DNA of 64,000 nt from JAFNGF01 sp964567045 (GCA_964567045.1 CAZMLE010000006.1:1-64000); one strand, 5' to 3'. Positions 23,747 through 32,626 are shown, numbered from the stretch's first letter. Notes: a model not told the origin generated them from the sequence alone. Program-made: numbers and translations.

Positions 23747-24817
23747 CTAAATTGACCTCATCGCCAGACCCGCAGCCACCGCCATTGCCGGTCCATTCTT
23801 TTGCAGGACATCTTTTTGCGGTAGATCGCGGCGATGCCAGCCTCCGCCGAGCGACATCTTGTCAAACGGGTTCCACAGCACAGCTTTCACTGCCAGCCGC
23901 CTGTTCAGGACCTCGACAAACTCACTGACCAGTGCAAAACCGCCGCAAACAAATATCCTCTCGGCAATACTTAACTTTTCCTTGGCTGCGTAGAAACGCA
24001 AAGTCTCATTAACATCGACAATCAGTTTCTCACAGGCCTTTTCCAGATTGCCGCGAAGGTCAAATTCAGCCGGCCGCTGCCCGCATAAAATAGCTGTGAC
24101 TGCCTCTATAGTCTGGCCCGTCTGGGCTGCAATCTGCTCTACAATGTAGTCACCAGCACAAGCTATGTCGCGAATGAACGGCAATTCATTGTCACCCATA
24201 ACTGCCAAGGTTGTATAATTGCGGCCTACGTTCAGAATAGCCGTTGCACGTCCTGGCTCCCGCGGTTCGTATTCGCCCAAGCAATTCAAAAGAGCCAGTC
24301 CGTCGACATCCATCAAGACGCAGTCAACGGAGGCCTTTTTGGCAAACTGCAGCTTCTTCTTTATCACCGCGCTTGTCGCGGCTACTAACACGCCGCGGAT
24401 ACTACCATCACCGTCGGACATCATTTGATAATCGATGGCGATATCTGCCGTATCAAATGGACAAATCTGTGCGGCTTCGAGCGTGACCGCGCCCTCTAAT
24501 TCTTCCGGGGGTAGAGAAGGAAACTTAAAATCCCGCATCGCAACTTCCGGACCACACACGCTGCAAACCGCAAGTTTGGTCTGAACCCCCGCCGATTGCA
24601 GGCACTGGCTTATAGCTTTGGCAGTGTTTGCGTCGGCACAATGGCCATCATTTTGGTTTGGCTGGATCGGCACAATGCCGGCTGCAGTTACCGCGTAGCC
24701 GCCACTATCTCTGCGTAACCGCACGACTTTTACCGCGGATGAACCGATGTCCAGACCAACAACTTCGTCCTGCCCGAAATTAAGCGATCTCTTCCAATTC
24801 ATTTTCGTGAATCGCAT
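23747..24817 (-). CDS. pilM: PilM type IV pilus assembly ATPase-like protein
   Basis: A 356-residue actin/FtsA-like fold protein. Phosphate motif 1 is VVGLDIGSSAVKVVRL (residues 18-33). Other signatures are MRDFKFPSLPPEELEGAVTLEA near 92, CVLMDVDGLALLNCLG, TAILNVGRNYTTLAVM near 190 (phosphate 2), and IFVCGGFALVSEFVEVLNRRL near 290 (adenosine motif). It is the cytoplasmic ring component that receives PilN's N-terminus. A gap of 274 bp separates it from the minor pilin gene upstream; that gap holds repeat 25012-25072 and may contain a promoter. Confidence 0.92.
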   Translation of the reverse strand: MRFTKMNWKRSLNFGQDEVVGLDIGSSAVKVVRLRRDSGGYAVTAAGIVPIQPNQNDGHCADANTAKAISQCLQSAGVQTKLAVCSVCGPEVAMRDFKFPSLPPEELEGAVTLEAAQICPFDTADIAIDYQMMSDGDGSIRGVLVAATSAVIKKKLQFAKKASVDCVLMDVDGLALLNCLGEYEPREPGRATAILNVGRNYTTLAVMGDNELPFIRDIACAGDYIVEQIAAQTGQTIEAVTAILCGQRPAEFDLRGNLEKACEKLIVDVNETLRFYAAKEKLSIAERIFVCGGFALVSEFVEVLNRRLAVKAVLWNPFDKMSLGGGWHRRDLPQKDVLQKNGPAMAVAAGLAMRSI

Positions 24818-25011
24818 TGTGTGTATCGTATCGCGCTAACGTAATCCGCATCACGCTTGGCGCATCACGAGTAGTTTATCGGCTCAAAAGAGGGGTTGTT
24901 TAACTTAGAAATCGTAAGACGGTGATTTTGTAGACGGAGTGGGGTGATTTTTACAATTGCGTCCTATAAATCTTCAATTCTCAATTTACGATTGCCAAAA
25001 CGGATTTTTCG

Positions 25012-25072
25012 GACAGGATTTACAGGATAAAACACAATTAAAAGAAAGGAAATCCTGTTAATCCCGTCTAAA
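25012..25072. repeat. GACAGGATTTACAGGAT dispersed repeat, split copy 3
   Basis: Here the two halves seen at 13437 and 17757 are separated by about 20 A-rich bases (AAACACAATTAAAAGAAAGG). It lies in the 274-bp gap between the large minor-pilin gene and pilM, next to an AATTCTCAATTTACGATTG tract at 24975-24995. Confidence 0.8.
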
Positions 25073-25091
25073 ATAACTCCCAGACTGAGTT

Positions 25092-26765
25092 TCAGTTAGC
25101 TGCTCGATAATCGTGCCAGCCGGCCGGTGCAGGAATGTATTTGCCCCTTAACCAGATGTCACCCGGAAGGACCCCTTCGAGTAATCTTGCATCCATGTAA
25201 TAGTGCTTCAAAAACCCATCGCTGCCGATCACACCCACCACACCTCGAACGACTTCGGTAAGCGAGCCGCGAATCACCAGATCATCCTGTGGGCCGCTGG
25301 CTTCCTTTCTGCCGCCATAGGACCCTCGCGCGACGTTTTCAGCACCCCAACCTCCGCCGCCAACAGTCATAGCTGCCTCCACAACCATCGGGTCAGGCAA
25401 ATATCTCTTATGATAATCCGCGTCACCTGGCACGGAAGACGGGTTATCCGCTCGGGCTATAGGGACATAGTTAAAGCCCGAAGGTTCCACGGGAGTGTCG
25501 TCAACATAGGTATAGTCGCTCATGCCCGGGTCAGCAACTTTGATTACACCCTGGGCAATTAGACCCAGTACGTTGGGATTATCCGCTGACGGCATTCCGT
25601 CGGCATCATGTGACCCGTCAAGGACTATAGAATCGGCCACCCAAATATTGCCAGTTGCCACCACGGTAATTTTGCCTTTGACGCGCTGGTCTCCATTGTC
25701 CAAAGACCCGTCACCGCCGACCACCACGTTGCCGTCGACAAAAATCTGGCCTCCCGGCTCGGATTCCACACCGCCAATCGACTGACTGACATAGGTTTGC
25801 TGAACAGGATAAATCGATCTTTGTGCGTCTTCCGGCATTACGTGATACGCGTAAATGTCGTATCTTTCGTATTTGGTCGGGACAGAACCAGACTCGATTC
25901 TAAAATCGTACGTCCTGCTATCGTTGGACTGCCTGAAACCACGTACCGTGCAATTGTTAGTGACGCGGACTTTTCCTACTTCACCCTCGACAAAGAATTC
26001 AAGCTGAACGGCAGGCTGAGGCTTTGAAACTGATGCCCCTGCCGCCGGGGTGAACTGGAATTCCGCCTTAGTGCTTTGTTGAAAACGGTCGACTTTAGCT
26101 TGGATAGAAGCCTGATCCGTTACTCTGGAGTCAGGCTGGTCAAAATAAATGCCCTCTTCGAAAAGGCTCATCACGGATGTATATTTATCGACGTCGCCAG
26201 TGGTATGTCTTGATTCGCCCATAGCCACAGCCTGTAAGAATTGCGGACCGCCGTTTATATTGATGTCTCTTTCGTCCGGATTATCCTTTAGGTTGTTGAT
26301 GTGCAGCGGCATATCAATCGTTTCGCCGTCTGCAAAGTAGACAGGAGAAGTGCTGTTAGATCCAGTTGCGACCCTGCACATTCCCATATCCCAGCCGCTT
26401 ACCGCCTGCACGACAAGAACTTCCACTGTTCTGTTGAATTTGCCGCTATGCCCGTTGGATGTGATCCTGTAAACCGGACGCGAACCAATGAAAGTATGAA
26501 ATTCCATCTGGTAATCACAACTGCCAGATTCAAAGTCTATGGTGCCGCTGGTTCCTTCGATACTCTGTTGCAGTGTGCTTAACATATCCTCCTGCTGACC
26601 CATCCAGAAGACTGCCTTTTCATAGCCGGCCTCGGCAGCGAGCATTGCCACCGCTTCAGTTTTAATCCGAATGGCGTGGAGCCTGGCCCCGTAGCCGACC
26701 ATCAATAGACCTACTCCCAGAGCAGCCAAAATAACCAGCGAGATAGTCACCAGTACCAGGACCAA
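25092..26765 (-). CDS. PilX/GspK-like minor pilin protein
   Basis: A 557-residue protein that begins HGLVLVLVTISLVILAALGV, the hydrophobic N-terminus of PilX/GspK-like minor pilins with Gly before the helix. The long C-terminal part is beta-rich (QIFVDGNVVVGGDGSLDNGD, GKITVVATGNIWVADSI), which resembles polymer-forming or adhesin-type repeats. No ATG is available: a TTG at 26765 lies in the helix, and the open frame continues upstream through CPERSRRIQNSEHG, which is encoded by dispersed repeats at 26787-26835. The start is therefore unsettled. It sits in the minor pilin cluster after the PilW-like gene and may be a tip or surface-exposed subunit. Confidence 0.75.
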   Translation of the reverse strand: MVLVLVTISLVILAALGVGLLMVGYGARLHAIRIKTEAVAMLAAEAGYEKAVFWMGQQEDMLSTLQQSIEGTSGTIDFESGSCDYQMEFHTFIGSRPVYRITSNGHSGKFNRTVEVLVVQAVSGWDMGMCRVATGSNSTSPVYFADGETIDMPLHINNLKDNPDERDININGGPQFLQAVAMGESRHTTGDVDKYTSVMSLFEEGIYFDQPDSRVTDQASIQAKVDRFQQSTKAEFQFTPAAGASVSKPQPAVQLEFFVEGEVGKVRVTNNCTVRGFRQSNDSRTYDFRIESGSVPTKYERYDIYAYHVMPEDAQRSIYPVQQTYVSQSIGGVESEPGGQIFVDGNVVVGGDGSLDNGDQRVKGKITVVATGNIWVADSIVLDGSHDADGMPSADNPNVLGLIAQGVIKVADPGMSDYTYVDDTPVEPSGFNYVPIARADNPSSVPGDADYHKRYLPDPMVVEAAMTVGGGGWGAENVARGSYGGRKEASGPQDDLVIRGSLTEVVRGVVGVIGSDGFLKHYYMDARLLEGVLPGDIWLRGKYIPAPAGWHDYRAAN

Positions 26766-26847
26766 GCCGTGCTCGGAGTTTTGAATCCTTCGGCTTCGCT
26801 CAGGACAGGTTTGGAATTTAGAATTTAGAATTTTTTCCGCTGCCTTT

Positions 26848-27579
26848 CTACCGTGGCCAGATGTTTCGCATCAATGTGGCGGTTTTTACTGAGACACTGT
26901 CACCATCGGCCGGATCGGTAAGTGTGACATTTATCCTGACGCAACCCTGGCCTATCCGACTTATAGTTGTGTGGCCGAAAGCGCCGGTGTTAGGATCGGC
27001 GGCGACATTCTCTGCCAGAGTGATTGTGGTTACGCCATCAGTGTTTCTGCTGCCGCCCCCAGCAGGCACAGCTCCCGGCGGATACGGACCATAGTCCACC
27101 TTCAATGTACCATCCTCGAGATAAAAAAGGGCATACGCAGTCGCCTGTTTGGTGATATCCATCAGTTGATGACTGTCACTTTCATCGAGCTCGACGTCCC
27201 AATACCGGAATTCGACCGCGTCGCCGTAAACGACTTCTCGGTCTGAAGTCTGTGGCTCGACCGGACTAAACGCGCCGCCATTAACAGCATACAGAAAGTA
27301 ATTGTTACGATTGGCTTTCCTTCCAACACTGCCAAACGTCGCCGTAGTGGCCAGAGCATCTTGTTTTATCTGCTGGTTGACCAGATCGTATGTCTGCCTC
27401 CAGCAGCGCTGGCCGGCCTCCAGCAGCACCCCCACCACTAATATTAGCACCGTGCTGATAGTCATGGCAATCATCAGTTCCACCATGGTCAGACCGCGCC
27501 CGCCTCCGGCGGGAATTTTGAATCTTGAATTTTGAATTTTGAATTTTATGCCAATCATGGTTTTAGCCGCCAGATGCAT
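26848..27579 (-). CDS. PilW/GspJ-like minor pilin (prepilin-type)
   Basis: A 243-residue prepilin. The class III cleavage motif and helix are RGLTMVELMIAMTISTVLIL, with Gly before the cut and Glu at +5. The rest is a small globular domain (YGDAVEFRYWDVELDESDSH) typical of GspJ/PilW minor pseudopilins. The leader before the cleavage site is long (about 30 residues); IKFKIQNSRFKIPAGGGRG is encoded by AATTTTGAATTTTGA and GCCCGCC...GGCGGG repeats at 27498-27552. The gene overlaps the previous one by 17 bp. It likely forms part of the pseudopilus tip. Confidence 0.85.
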   Translation of the reverse strand: MHLAAKTMIGIKFKIQNSRFKIPAGGGRGLTMVELMIAMTISTVLILVVGVLLEAGQRCWRQTYDLVNQQIKQDALATTATFGSVGRKANRNNYFLYAVNGGAFSPVEPQTSDREVVYGDAVEFRYWDVELDESDSHQLMDITKQATAYALFYLEDGTLKVDYGPYPPGAVPAGGGSRNTDGVTTITLAENVAADPNTGAFGHTTISRIGQGCVRINVTLTDPADGDSVSVKTATLMRNIWPR

Positions 27580-28147
27580 CGAGCCTAACGTATGTGGTAA
27601 GGATGATTGCCGGATTGTATAGTGCCAGACTTCCCGACAGATCTTCCGGCTCGTCGAATTTAACGACGGCGGATAATTGCCGCAGCGTCATTTCGGCTAT
27701 GGTGTCGGTCTCAACGTCCTGCCATCTCAGCAGCATAACCAGCGGGACGTTATCGACCGTAATGGTATATGCCTCGTTGTGCAGTGGTTCGCCTACTCCG
27801 ACCCCCTGACCCTGGCTGAAATACCCTGGTATAAAGACAGATTCGAAACCGAACTCCAAAGTGGTCGGGTCGTACTCTGTCGAGCCGCCGGTGCTTTTCC
27901 AGTCTTCAAGAAGCAATAGTCCAATTCTGGTGGCTGTGATCTGGCCGTGCGCGACACGGGCCTGCTTATTCGCATGGTACTGATAGCCCAGAGCTCCCAC
28001 GGCGGCTATACTCAGAACGGCCATAGCTGCTACCACTTCAGCCAGGCAAATGGCTCGGCCATCCCTGATCGGGACTGCCGCCCATCTTCGTCGTCTGGCC
28101 ACCTTGCGAAAATTGAAAATTGAAAATTGAAAATTGAAAATCGACAA
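27563..28147 (-). CDS. PilV/GspI-like minor pilin (prepilin-like)
   Basis: A 194-residue protein with a prepilin-like helix, ICLAEVVAAMAVLSIAAVGAL, near residues 33-53, with Glu at about +5 of a cleavage site after Ala/Ile-Cys rather than the usual Gly-Phe. The globular part follows (IGLLLLEDWKSTGGSTEYDP). The 30-residue leader begins MSIFNFQFSIFNFR, encoded by AATTTTCAATTTTC repeats at 28105-28147. It also contains VPIRDGRA from a CCCTGATCGGGA palindrome. The start is therefore repeat-derived and uncertain. It is 17 bp overlapped with the PilW-like gene. Confidence 0.75.
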   Translation of the reverse strand: MSIFNFQFSIFNFRKVARRRRWAAVPIRDGRAICLAEVVAAMAVLSIAAVGALGYQYHANKQARVAHGQITATRIGLLLLEDWKSTGGSTEYDPTTLEFGFESVFIPGYFSQGQGVGVGEPLHNEAYTITVDNVPLVMLLRWQDVETDTIAEMTLRQLSAVVKFDEPEDLSGSLALYNPAIILTTYVRLDASGG

Positions 28148-28266
28148 TTGAATCCTCTCCGAAGCTTTCTACTTAAAGTATACTCCAGAAACCATCAAAG
28201 CCAAATGCCAACATAGCTGGAACAGAAAACCTGTGTGATCAAATAGCCAACGTGTTCTTAGTCAAA

Positions 28267-28295
28267 GCGGGTATGGCCGCAACAGCCATACCCGC
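28267..28295. terminator. Strong hairpin downstream of the major pilin gene
   Basis: GCGGGTATGGC pairs perfectly with GCCATACCCGC (11 bp, 7-nt loop). It lies 110 bp beyond the pilin stop on the minus strand, with no strong T-run after it. A second inverted repeat, GAGCCGC/GCGGCTC, spans 28328-28356. These may attenuate transcription into the minor pilin genes or stabilise the pilin mRNA. The 259-bp gap 28148-28406 holds no gene. Confidence 0.55.
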
Positions 28296-28406
28296 AATTG
28301 CCTCAGACCAACCTGCGCAGCGGACTTGAGCCGCTTGTGAAGCACACTTGCGGCTCTGTCCTGACGTTACTGTTAAGGAATTTAGACAAACCCGGATTCG
28401 TCTAAG

Positions 28407-28832
28407 CTAGTTAACCGCCCAATCGCCGGCCGCATCCAGTGTACCCGTGCCCGGCGGTCCGCCGGCCTTTGTCGTGGTAACTGAGATGGCACAGCTTGGC
28501 GGATCAGCAGTGACAGCGGTGATCGAATAGTCTGCCTGGTTGAAATACTTGCCGGCAAGATCGCTGCTGGAGAATCCCAACGCCTTATAGGTTGCCTGCG
28601 TAGCAAGGGTGGTGCCGACAAGTCCGCTGTAGTCGTAGGTGGGACCTTTTTCGGCGATGTAGGCCCGGACTGCGGTTCTGATGGAGCCGGCTGCCGAGTT
28701 GCCTTCCGACCACTTTGCCTGGTCGATACGGCCTCGCATGATCGGGATCGCCACCGCTGCCAGGATGCCGACAATCAGAATAACGACCATCAGCTCAATC
28801 AGTGTAAAACCTTTTCTACTTATCATGTTCAA
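28407..28832 (-). CDS. Major type IV pilin/GspG-like pseudopilin
   Basis: A 141-residue prepilin with a short leader and classical motif: SRKGFTLIELMVVILIVGIL (cleavage between Gly8 and Phe9, Glu at +5), followed by AAVAIPIMRGRIDQAKWSEG. The globular domain is small and Gly/Thr-rich, ending in GDWAVN, as in GspG-type or short type IVa pilins. AGGAGA lies upstream (28843-28848 complement). It has its own gap on both sides, with a strong hairpin downstream, which fits the higher expression expected of the major subunit. Confidence 0.93.
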   Translation of the reverse strand: MNMISRKGFTLIELMVVILIVGILAAVAIPIMRGRIDQAKWSEGNSAAGSIRTAVRAYIAEKGPTYDYSGLVGTTLATQATYKALGFSSSDLAGKYFNQADYSITAVTADPPSCAISVTTTKAGGPPGTGTLDAAGDWAVN

Positions 28833-28957
28833 CCTCTCCTAAAAATAAGGTTTGAAAATCGTGCTGCTCCTGCTCCAGGCACGCAACACTTCGAAGGGTC
28901 AATCGGCAAAATCCCCCGGTGACTATAGCAATTGACAATTGTAAACTGACAATTTTT

Positions 28958-30172
28958 TTATCCTCCTTTCATATTCGACATCGAGAATATCGGAAGATAT
29001 AGTGCCAGCACTATCACCATTACAATCGCGCCAACCGTCACAATCATCACAGGCTCAAGCAGGCTCATCACGAGCGTAATGGTGGCATCGACTTTGCGCT
29101 CGTAATAATGGGCGGTCTTTTCCAGTACCGTGGAAAGCGAGCCACTTTCTTCTCCCACTTGCACCATTTTGACCACCATGTTGGGAAAGAATCCAGCCGC
29201 AGACATACTTAAAGAAACGTCGCAGCCTCCGACAATGTGCTCCTTAGTTCGTATTATCGCCGATTTTATGATGTCGTTGCGCGTCATAGTAGAGAGGATA
29301 TCAAACACCTCCAGAACTGAAACACCGGCAGCCAACAGCGTAGCCATCGTCCTGCAAAACATCACTACAAATGCCTGGCTTAGCACCTTGCCCAGCAAAG
29401 GCAAGGAAAGAGCAATTCTGCAAAACGCCGAATGACCTTTCTTGGTTTTTGAGATAATTACCACTGAAATTATCAGAAGAATAAATATGCCGATAATATA
29501 GAGTACATTATCCCGCAGCCCATCATAAAACATCATGAATGCCTTTGTAAAGCCAGGCAAATCGCTGCCGAGCTCATCGAATATGGAGCGGAACCGCGGA
29601 ATAATAAAAGTCATTATGAATATCACTAATATGACAATAAACGTAAACATGAAGATAGGATAGCTGATGGCACTGCGAACCTTACTGATGAGCTTATCGC
29701 GATTCTCAAAATAGTCCGCCAGCCTTTGCAGGGCTCCGGGCAGATTACCGCCTATCTCGCCTGCTAAGACTATCGCGCAAGCAAGCTGATTGAAGACCCT
29801 GGGAAACTTCGCCATACTTTCAGAGAAAGGCTCGCCTTTCTGCATTCTTTCCGCGACCTGCTGCAGCACTTGCTGAAGCTGCGAATTTTCGATGTCTTCG
29901 GCGACAATACTCAAGGCCGAGGTGATTGGAATGCCCCCCTCCAACATTGTTGTCAGTTGCGAGCAAAGTGCTGCCAGCTCAGCAGCTTTGACACGCTTTC
30001 GCCTGGATGCAGCACGCCCTTCTTTCACACGGGCACTGATTTCGTTAACCGAGACGGGGGTGAAACCCTGCTGGCGGAGCCAGCTCAGTACGTCATTGGC
30101 GCAAGCAGCCTGTGTTAACCCTTCCCTTCGCGTCGCTAAAGAATCGCGAGCTATATATTTGTAGCTTTTCAT
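28958..30172 (-). CDS. pilC: PilC/GspF inner-membrane platform protein
   Basis: A 404-residue T2SF-family protein. Two repeated cytoplasmic domains are seen: LAALCSQLTTMLEGGIPITSALSI and MFCRTMATLLAAGVSVLEVF. The hydrophobic segments are at about residues 170-192, 220-238 and 370-395. EIGGNLPGALQRLADYFENR and VQVGEESGSLSTVLEKTA are the conserved G-E-x-S-G-x-L type helices. An N-terminal ~60-residue extension precedes them. It couples the PilB motor to pilin assembly and lies 200 bp after pilB, with a repeat tract (30296-30374) between. Confidence 0.95.
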   Translation of the reverse strand: MKSYKYIARDSLATRREGLTQAACANDVLSWLRQQGFTPVSVNEISARVKEGRAASRRKRVKAAELAALCSQLTTMLEGGIPITSALSIVAEDIENSQLQQVLQQVAERMQKGEPFSESMAKFPRVFNQLACAIVLAGEIGGNLPGALQRLADYFENRDKLISKVRSAISYPIFMFTFIVILVIFIMTFIIPRFRSIFDELGSDLPGFTKAFMMFYDGLRDNVLYIIGIFILLIISVVIISKTKKGHSAFCRIALSLPLLGKVLSQAFVVMFCRTMATLLAAGVSVLEVFDILSTMTRNDIIKSAIIRTKEHIVGGCDVSLSMSAAGFFPNMVVKMVQVGEESGSLSTVLEKTAHYYERKVDATITLVMSLLEPVMIVTVGAIVMVIVLALYLPIFSMSNMKGG

Positions 30173-30295
30173 TTATCAGACCTGATTTTGCCGCCTATAA
30201 TGTCAAAGTGCTTTTATCAGCGACAGCACGTTACAATCGCACAACAGAAACAATCGGCACCCGCAAACGGTAAGTTTAGAAAAAAAGGATTGTTG

Positions 30296-30374
30296 CTCGC
30301 ACGGAGCGTACAGCGTTTAGCGTATAGCGTTCAGCTTTTTTCTATCCGCTCCAGGCTGTACGCTCCAGGTTTCT
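30296..30374. repeat. AGCGTATAGCGTT repeat with 12-bp inverted ends
   Basis: GGAGCGTACAGC (30303-30314) is inverted as GCTGTACGCTCC (30355-30366). Between them are GTTTAGCGTATAGCGTTCAGC units. It lies between pilB and pilC and can form a long hairpin in the operon mRNA. Confidence 0.75.
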
Positions 30375-32133
30375 ATCCCCGTGAAGATGCCACGCTAAGA
30401 ACCTCTTCGGCGGTGGTTAGGCCCTGCCACATCTTGCTCACGCCGCTTTCCAGCAACCCGCCGTAGCCTTTCTGGCGTGCCGCTGCTCTTATCTGGCTCT
30501 CGCTTTCGCCGGCAATTATCTTCTCGGATAGCTCGTGGTCTATCGGCAAATACTCAAATATGGGTAATCTGCCGCGATAACCCGTGCCGCCGCAGTTGTT
30601 ACAGCCGCGACCGTGATAAAACACGGCGGTTTTGGCCTTCTCAGGGTCAATGGACAGCCGCTTAAGAACCTGCTCGCTTAACTGTATAGGCTCTTTGCAG
30701 TGATCGCATATTTTTCTTACCAATCGCTGAGCAACCACCAGATTCAGCGTAGAAGCCAGCAAATAAGGCTCGATTCCCATATATAGGAATCTGCTTATGG
30801 CGCTGGGCGCATCGTTGGTATGAAACGTGCTTAAGACCAGATGGCCGGTCAAAGATGCCTTTATCGCGATTTCGACCGTTTCTTTGTCGCGGATTTCACC
30901 TATCAGGATTATGTCCGGGTCCTGCCTTAGAATCGCCCGCAGGCATCTTGCAAAGTCAAGGTCAATTTCCGGCTTGACCTGGATTTGGTTAATGCCGGCC
31001 AGGCGATATTCCACAGGGTCCTCAACGGTGGTAATATTTTCTGTCGGGTCCCTTAAGTAATTTAGCGCCGAGTATAAGGTGGTGCTTTTACCACTGCCGG
31101 TGGGGCCCGTGACAACGATGATGCCGTGCGGCAGTGACAGCATCGTCTTGAATTCTTCCAGAAGTCCTGGCTCAAACCCAAGCTGATCCAGGTTGTGGCT
31201 TGCAGCGGCTGCATCCAGGATTCGCATCACCACTTTTTCGCCGTAGATGGTGGGAATGACCGATACGCGGACGTCCACATCACGGCCTGAGGCTTTAATT
31301 CTGAATCGACCATCCTGCGGCAGTCTTCGCTCGGCAATATCCATTTCCGCGAGGATCTTTATTCTGGTAACTATGGCGGCCTTCATTTTTTTGGCCGGCG
31401 GAACCATCTCTTGAAGCCGACCATCAACCCGCATGCGGATCACCATTGAATGTTCCTGAGGCTCGATGTGAACGTCACTTGCTCTACCCTTGACCGCCTG
31501 CCTGAGCAATAAGTCAACAAAACGGATCACCGGCGCCTTCGTTGCAGCCGCCTCGCTATTGGTTTCGCCTTCTTCGGCATCTTCTGCAAGCGCCTGTGCT
31601 TGTGTCTCTTCTGACCCGATTTCCAGTTGCACCAGATCACGAAGCCCCTGTTCCTCGACATCGGAGCCATGATAAATCAACTCAATCGCCTGGCGAATTT
31701 CTTGGGGCGAACTAATCACCGGCTTGATCTGACGCTCCAATTTCAAAGTGATAGTATCAATGGCGATAACGTTGAGCGGGTCGGCCATCGCCACAACAAG
31801 CTTATTGTCTCTTTCGCCGACAACTACCAGGCAGAATCTCTTGGCGACGTTCTCGGGCAGGATTCGAGCCAGCCTTGCATCTAGTCTGCTGATGTCATCC
31901 AGGCGAATATATTCTATGGCCAGATATTCAGCCAGAGCATAAATAACATCCTCATCACTTAGCAGTTTTAGTTGAAGCAATACCTCGCCGAGCCGGCCGC
32001 CCTGCTCACGCTGCTTGTTCAGCGCTTCGACCAATTCGCTGCGGCTGAGCAAATTCTTGGAGACGAGAAATTCACCGAAAAGAACTCCAGCTTTGGTCTT
32101 TGGCGTGTCCGAGATGGTTTCTACTGATACCAT
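30373..32133 (-). CDS. pilB: PilB/GspE-type pilus assembly ATPase
   Basis: A 586-residue AAA+ secretion ATPase. The N-terminal part carries MshEN-like units: LFGEFLVSKNLLSRSELVEAL and RLGEVLLQLKLLSDEDVIYA, partly matching the c-di-GMP-binding RLGxxL...L pattern. Then come GRASDVHIEPQEHSMVIRMR, Walker A GPTGSGKSTTLYSAL, ILRQDPDIILIGEIRDKETV (Asp box and Walker B), and LVLSTFHTNDAPSA (His box). A Zn-binding pair CDHCKEP/CNNCGGTGYRG lies near the end. ATG 32133, with GGGAGCTT upstream, is preferred. It drives pilus extension or pseudopilus growth and heads the operon. No PilT retraction ATPase is in the window. Confidence 0.94.
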   Translation of the reverse strand: MVSVETISDTPKTKAGVLFGEFLVSKNLLSRSELVEALNKQREQGGRLGEVLLQLKLLSDEDVIYALAEYLAIEYIRLDDISRLDARLARILPENVAKRFCLVVVGERDNKLVVAMADPLNVIAIDTITLKLERQIKPVISSPQEIRQAIELIYHGSDVEEQGLRDLVQLEIGSEETQAQALAEDAEEGETNSEAAATKAPVIRFVDLLLRQAVKGRASDVHIEPQEHSMVIRMRVDGRLQEMVPPAKKMKAAIVTRIKILAEMDIAERRLPQDGRFRIKASGRDVDVRVSVIPTIYGEKVVMRILDAAAASHNLDQLGFEPGLLEEFKTMLSLPHGIIVVTGPTGSGKSTTLYSALNYLRDPTENITTVEDPVEYRLAGINQIQVKPEIDLDFARCLRAILRQDPDIILIGEIRDKETVEIAIKASLTGHLVLSTFHTNDAPSAISRFLYMGIEPYLLASTLNLVVAQRLVRKICDHCKEPIQLSEQVLKRLSIDPEKAKTAVFYHGRGCNNCGGTGYRGRLPIFEYLPIDHELSEKIIAGESESQIRAAARQKGYGGLLESGVSKMWQGLTTAEEVLSVASSRG

Positions 32134-32626
32134 CAATAAGCTCCCACATCTACATTGGTAATCGGTAACTGATATTGGTGAGTAGTGATTGGTCCCGGCG
32201 TCCTGGGATTTAATCAATCACCATTCAACAGGTCGGCATGGGAGTTCTCCTTCCTCTGCCTATACTATATAAAATATACGGCAAAAACCGGTGAGAGCCA
32301 AAAAGCCCTTACCGATTTAAGGTCGCCGGGTTTTGCCATGCCCGGAATTCGCGACAGATGGATAATAAATGGTGTCACCAGAGAACTTCCGGCGGTCACG
32401 AGCCCAGCGCTTTTTTATAGGACGGTTAGTGACTCGATATTACTCTGACTGGTCGCTGCCCTATGATTCAACCACACGTGATTTACGTAGGAAGGGGTTT
32501 AGTTTTATTATATAATCCTTTGCTATTAGGGATAAAGTCCGCTGTTGTTGGAGTCGAATTACTGGCATAGCCTGTATGTATTATTTGTGAGATTTCTCTC
32601 TCGCTTGTCCTGAGCGGAGCCGAAGG
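32134..32626. other. 493-bp divergent intergenic region between pilB and thrC
   Basis: No gene is evident. An inverted repeat, GGCAAAAACCGG (32290-32301) with CCGGGTTTTGCC (32332-32343), encloses a smaller CTTA/TAAG stem and could form a branched RNA structure on either strand. AT-rich promoter-like sequence (CTATATAAAATATAC) adjoins it at 32266-32290. Near 32603-32626 lies a CCTGAGCGGAGCCGAAGG repeat element that touches the thrC start codon. Confidence 0.5.

Noticed and set aside
32266..32345. A definite c-di-GMP-I riboswitch call
   Set aside because: Only the closing arms resemble the motif. The ACGCAAAGCC core and the GAAA tetraloop helix are absent, so it is listed only as a structured-element candidate.
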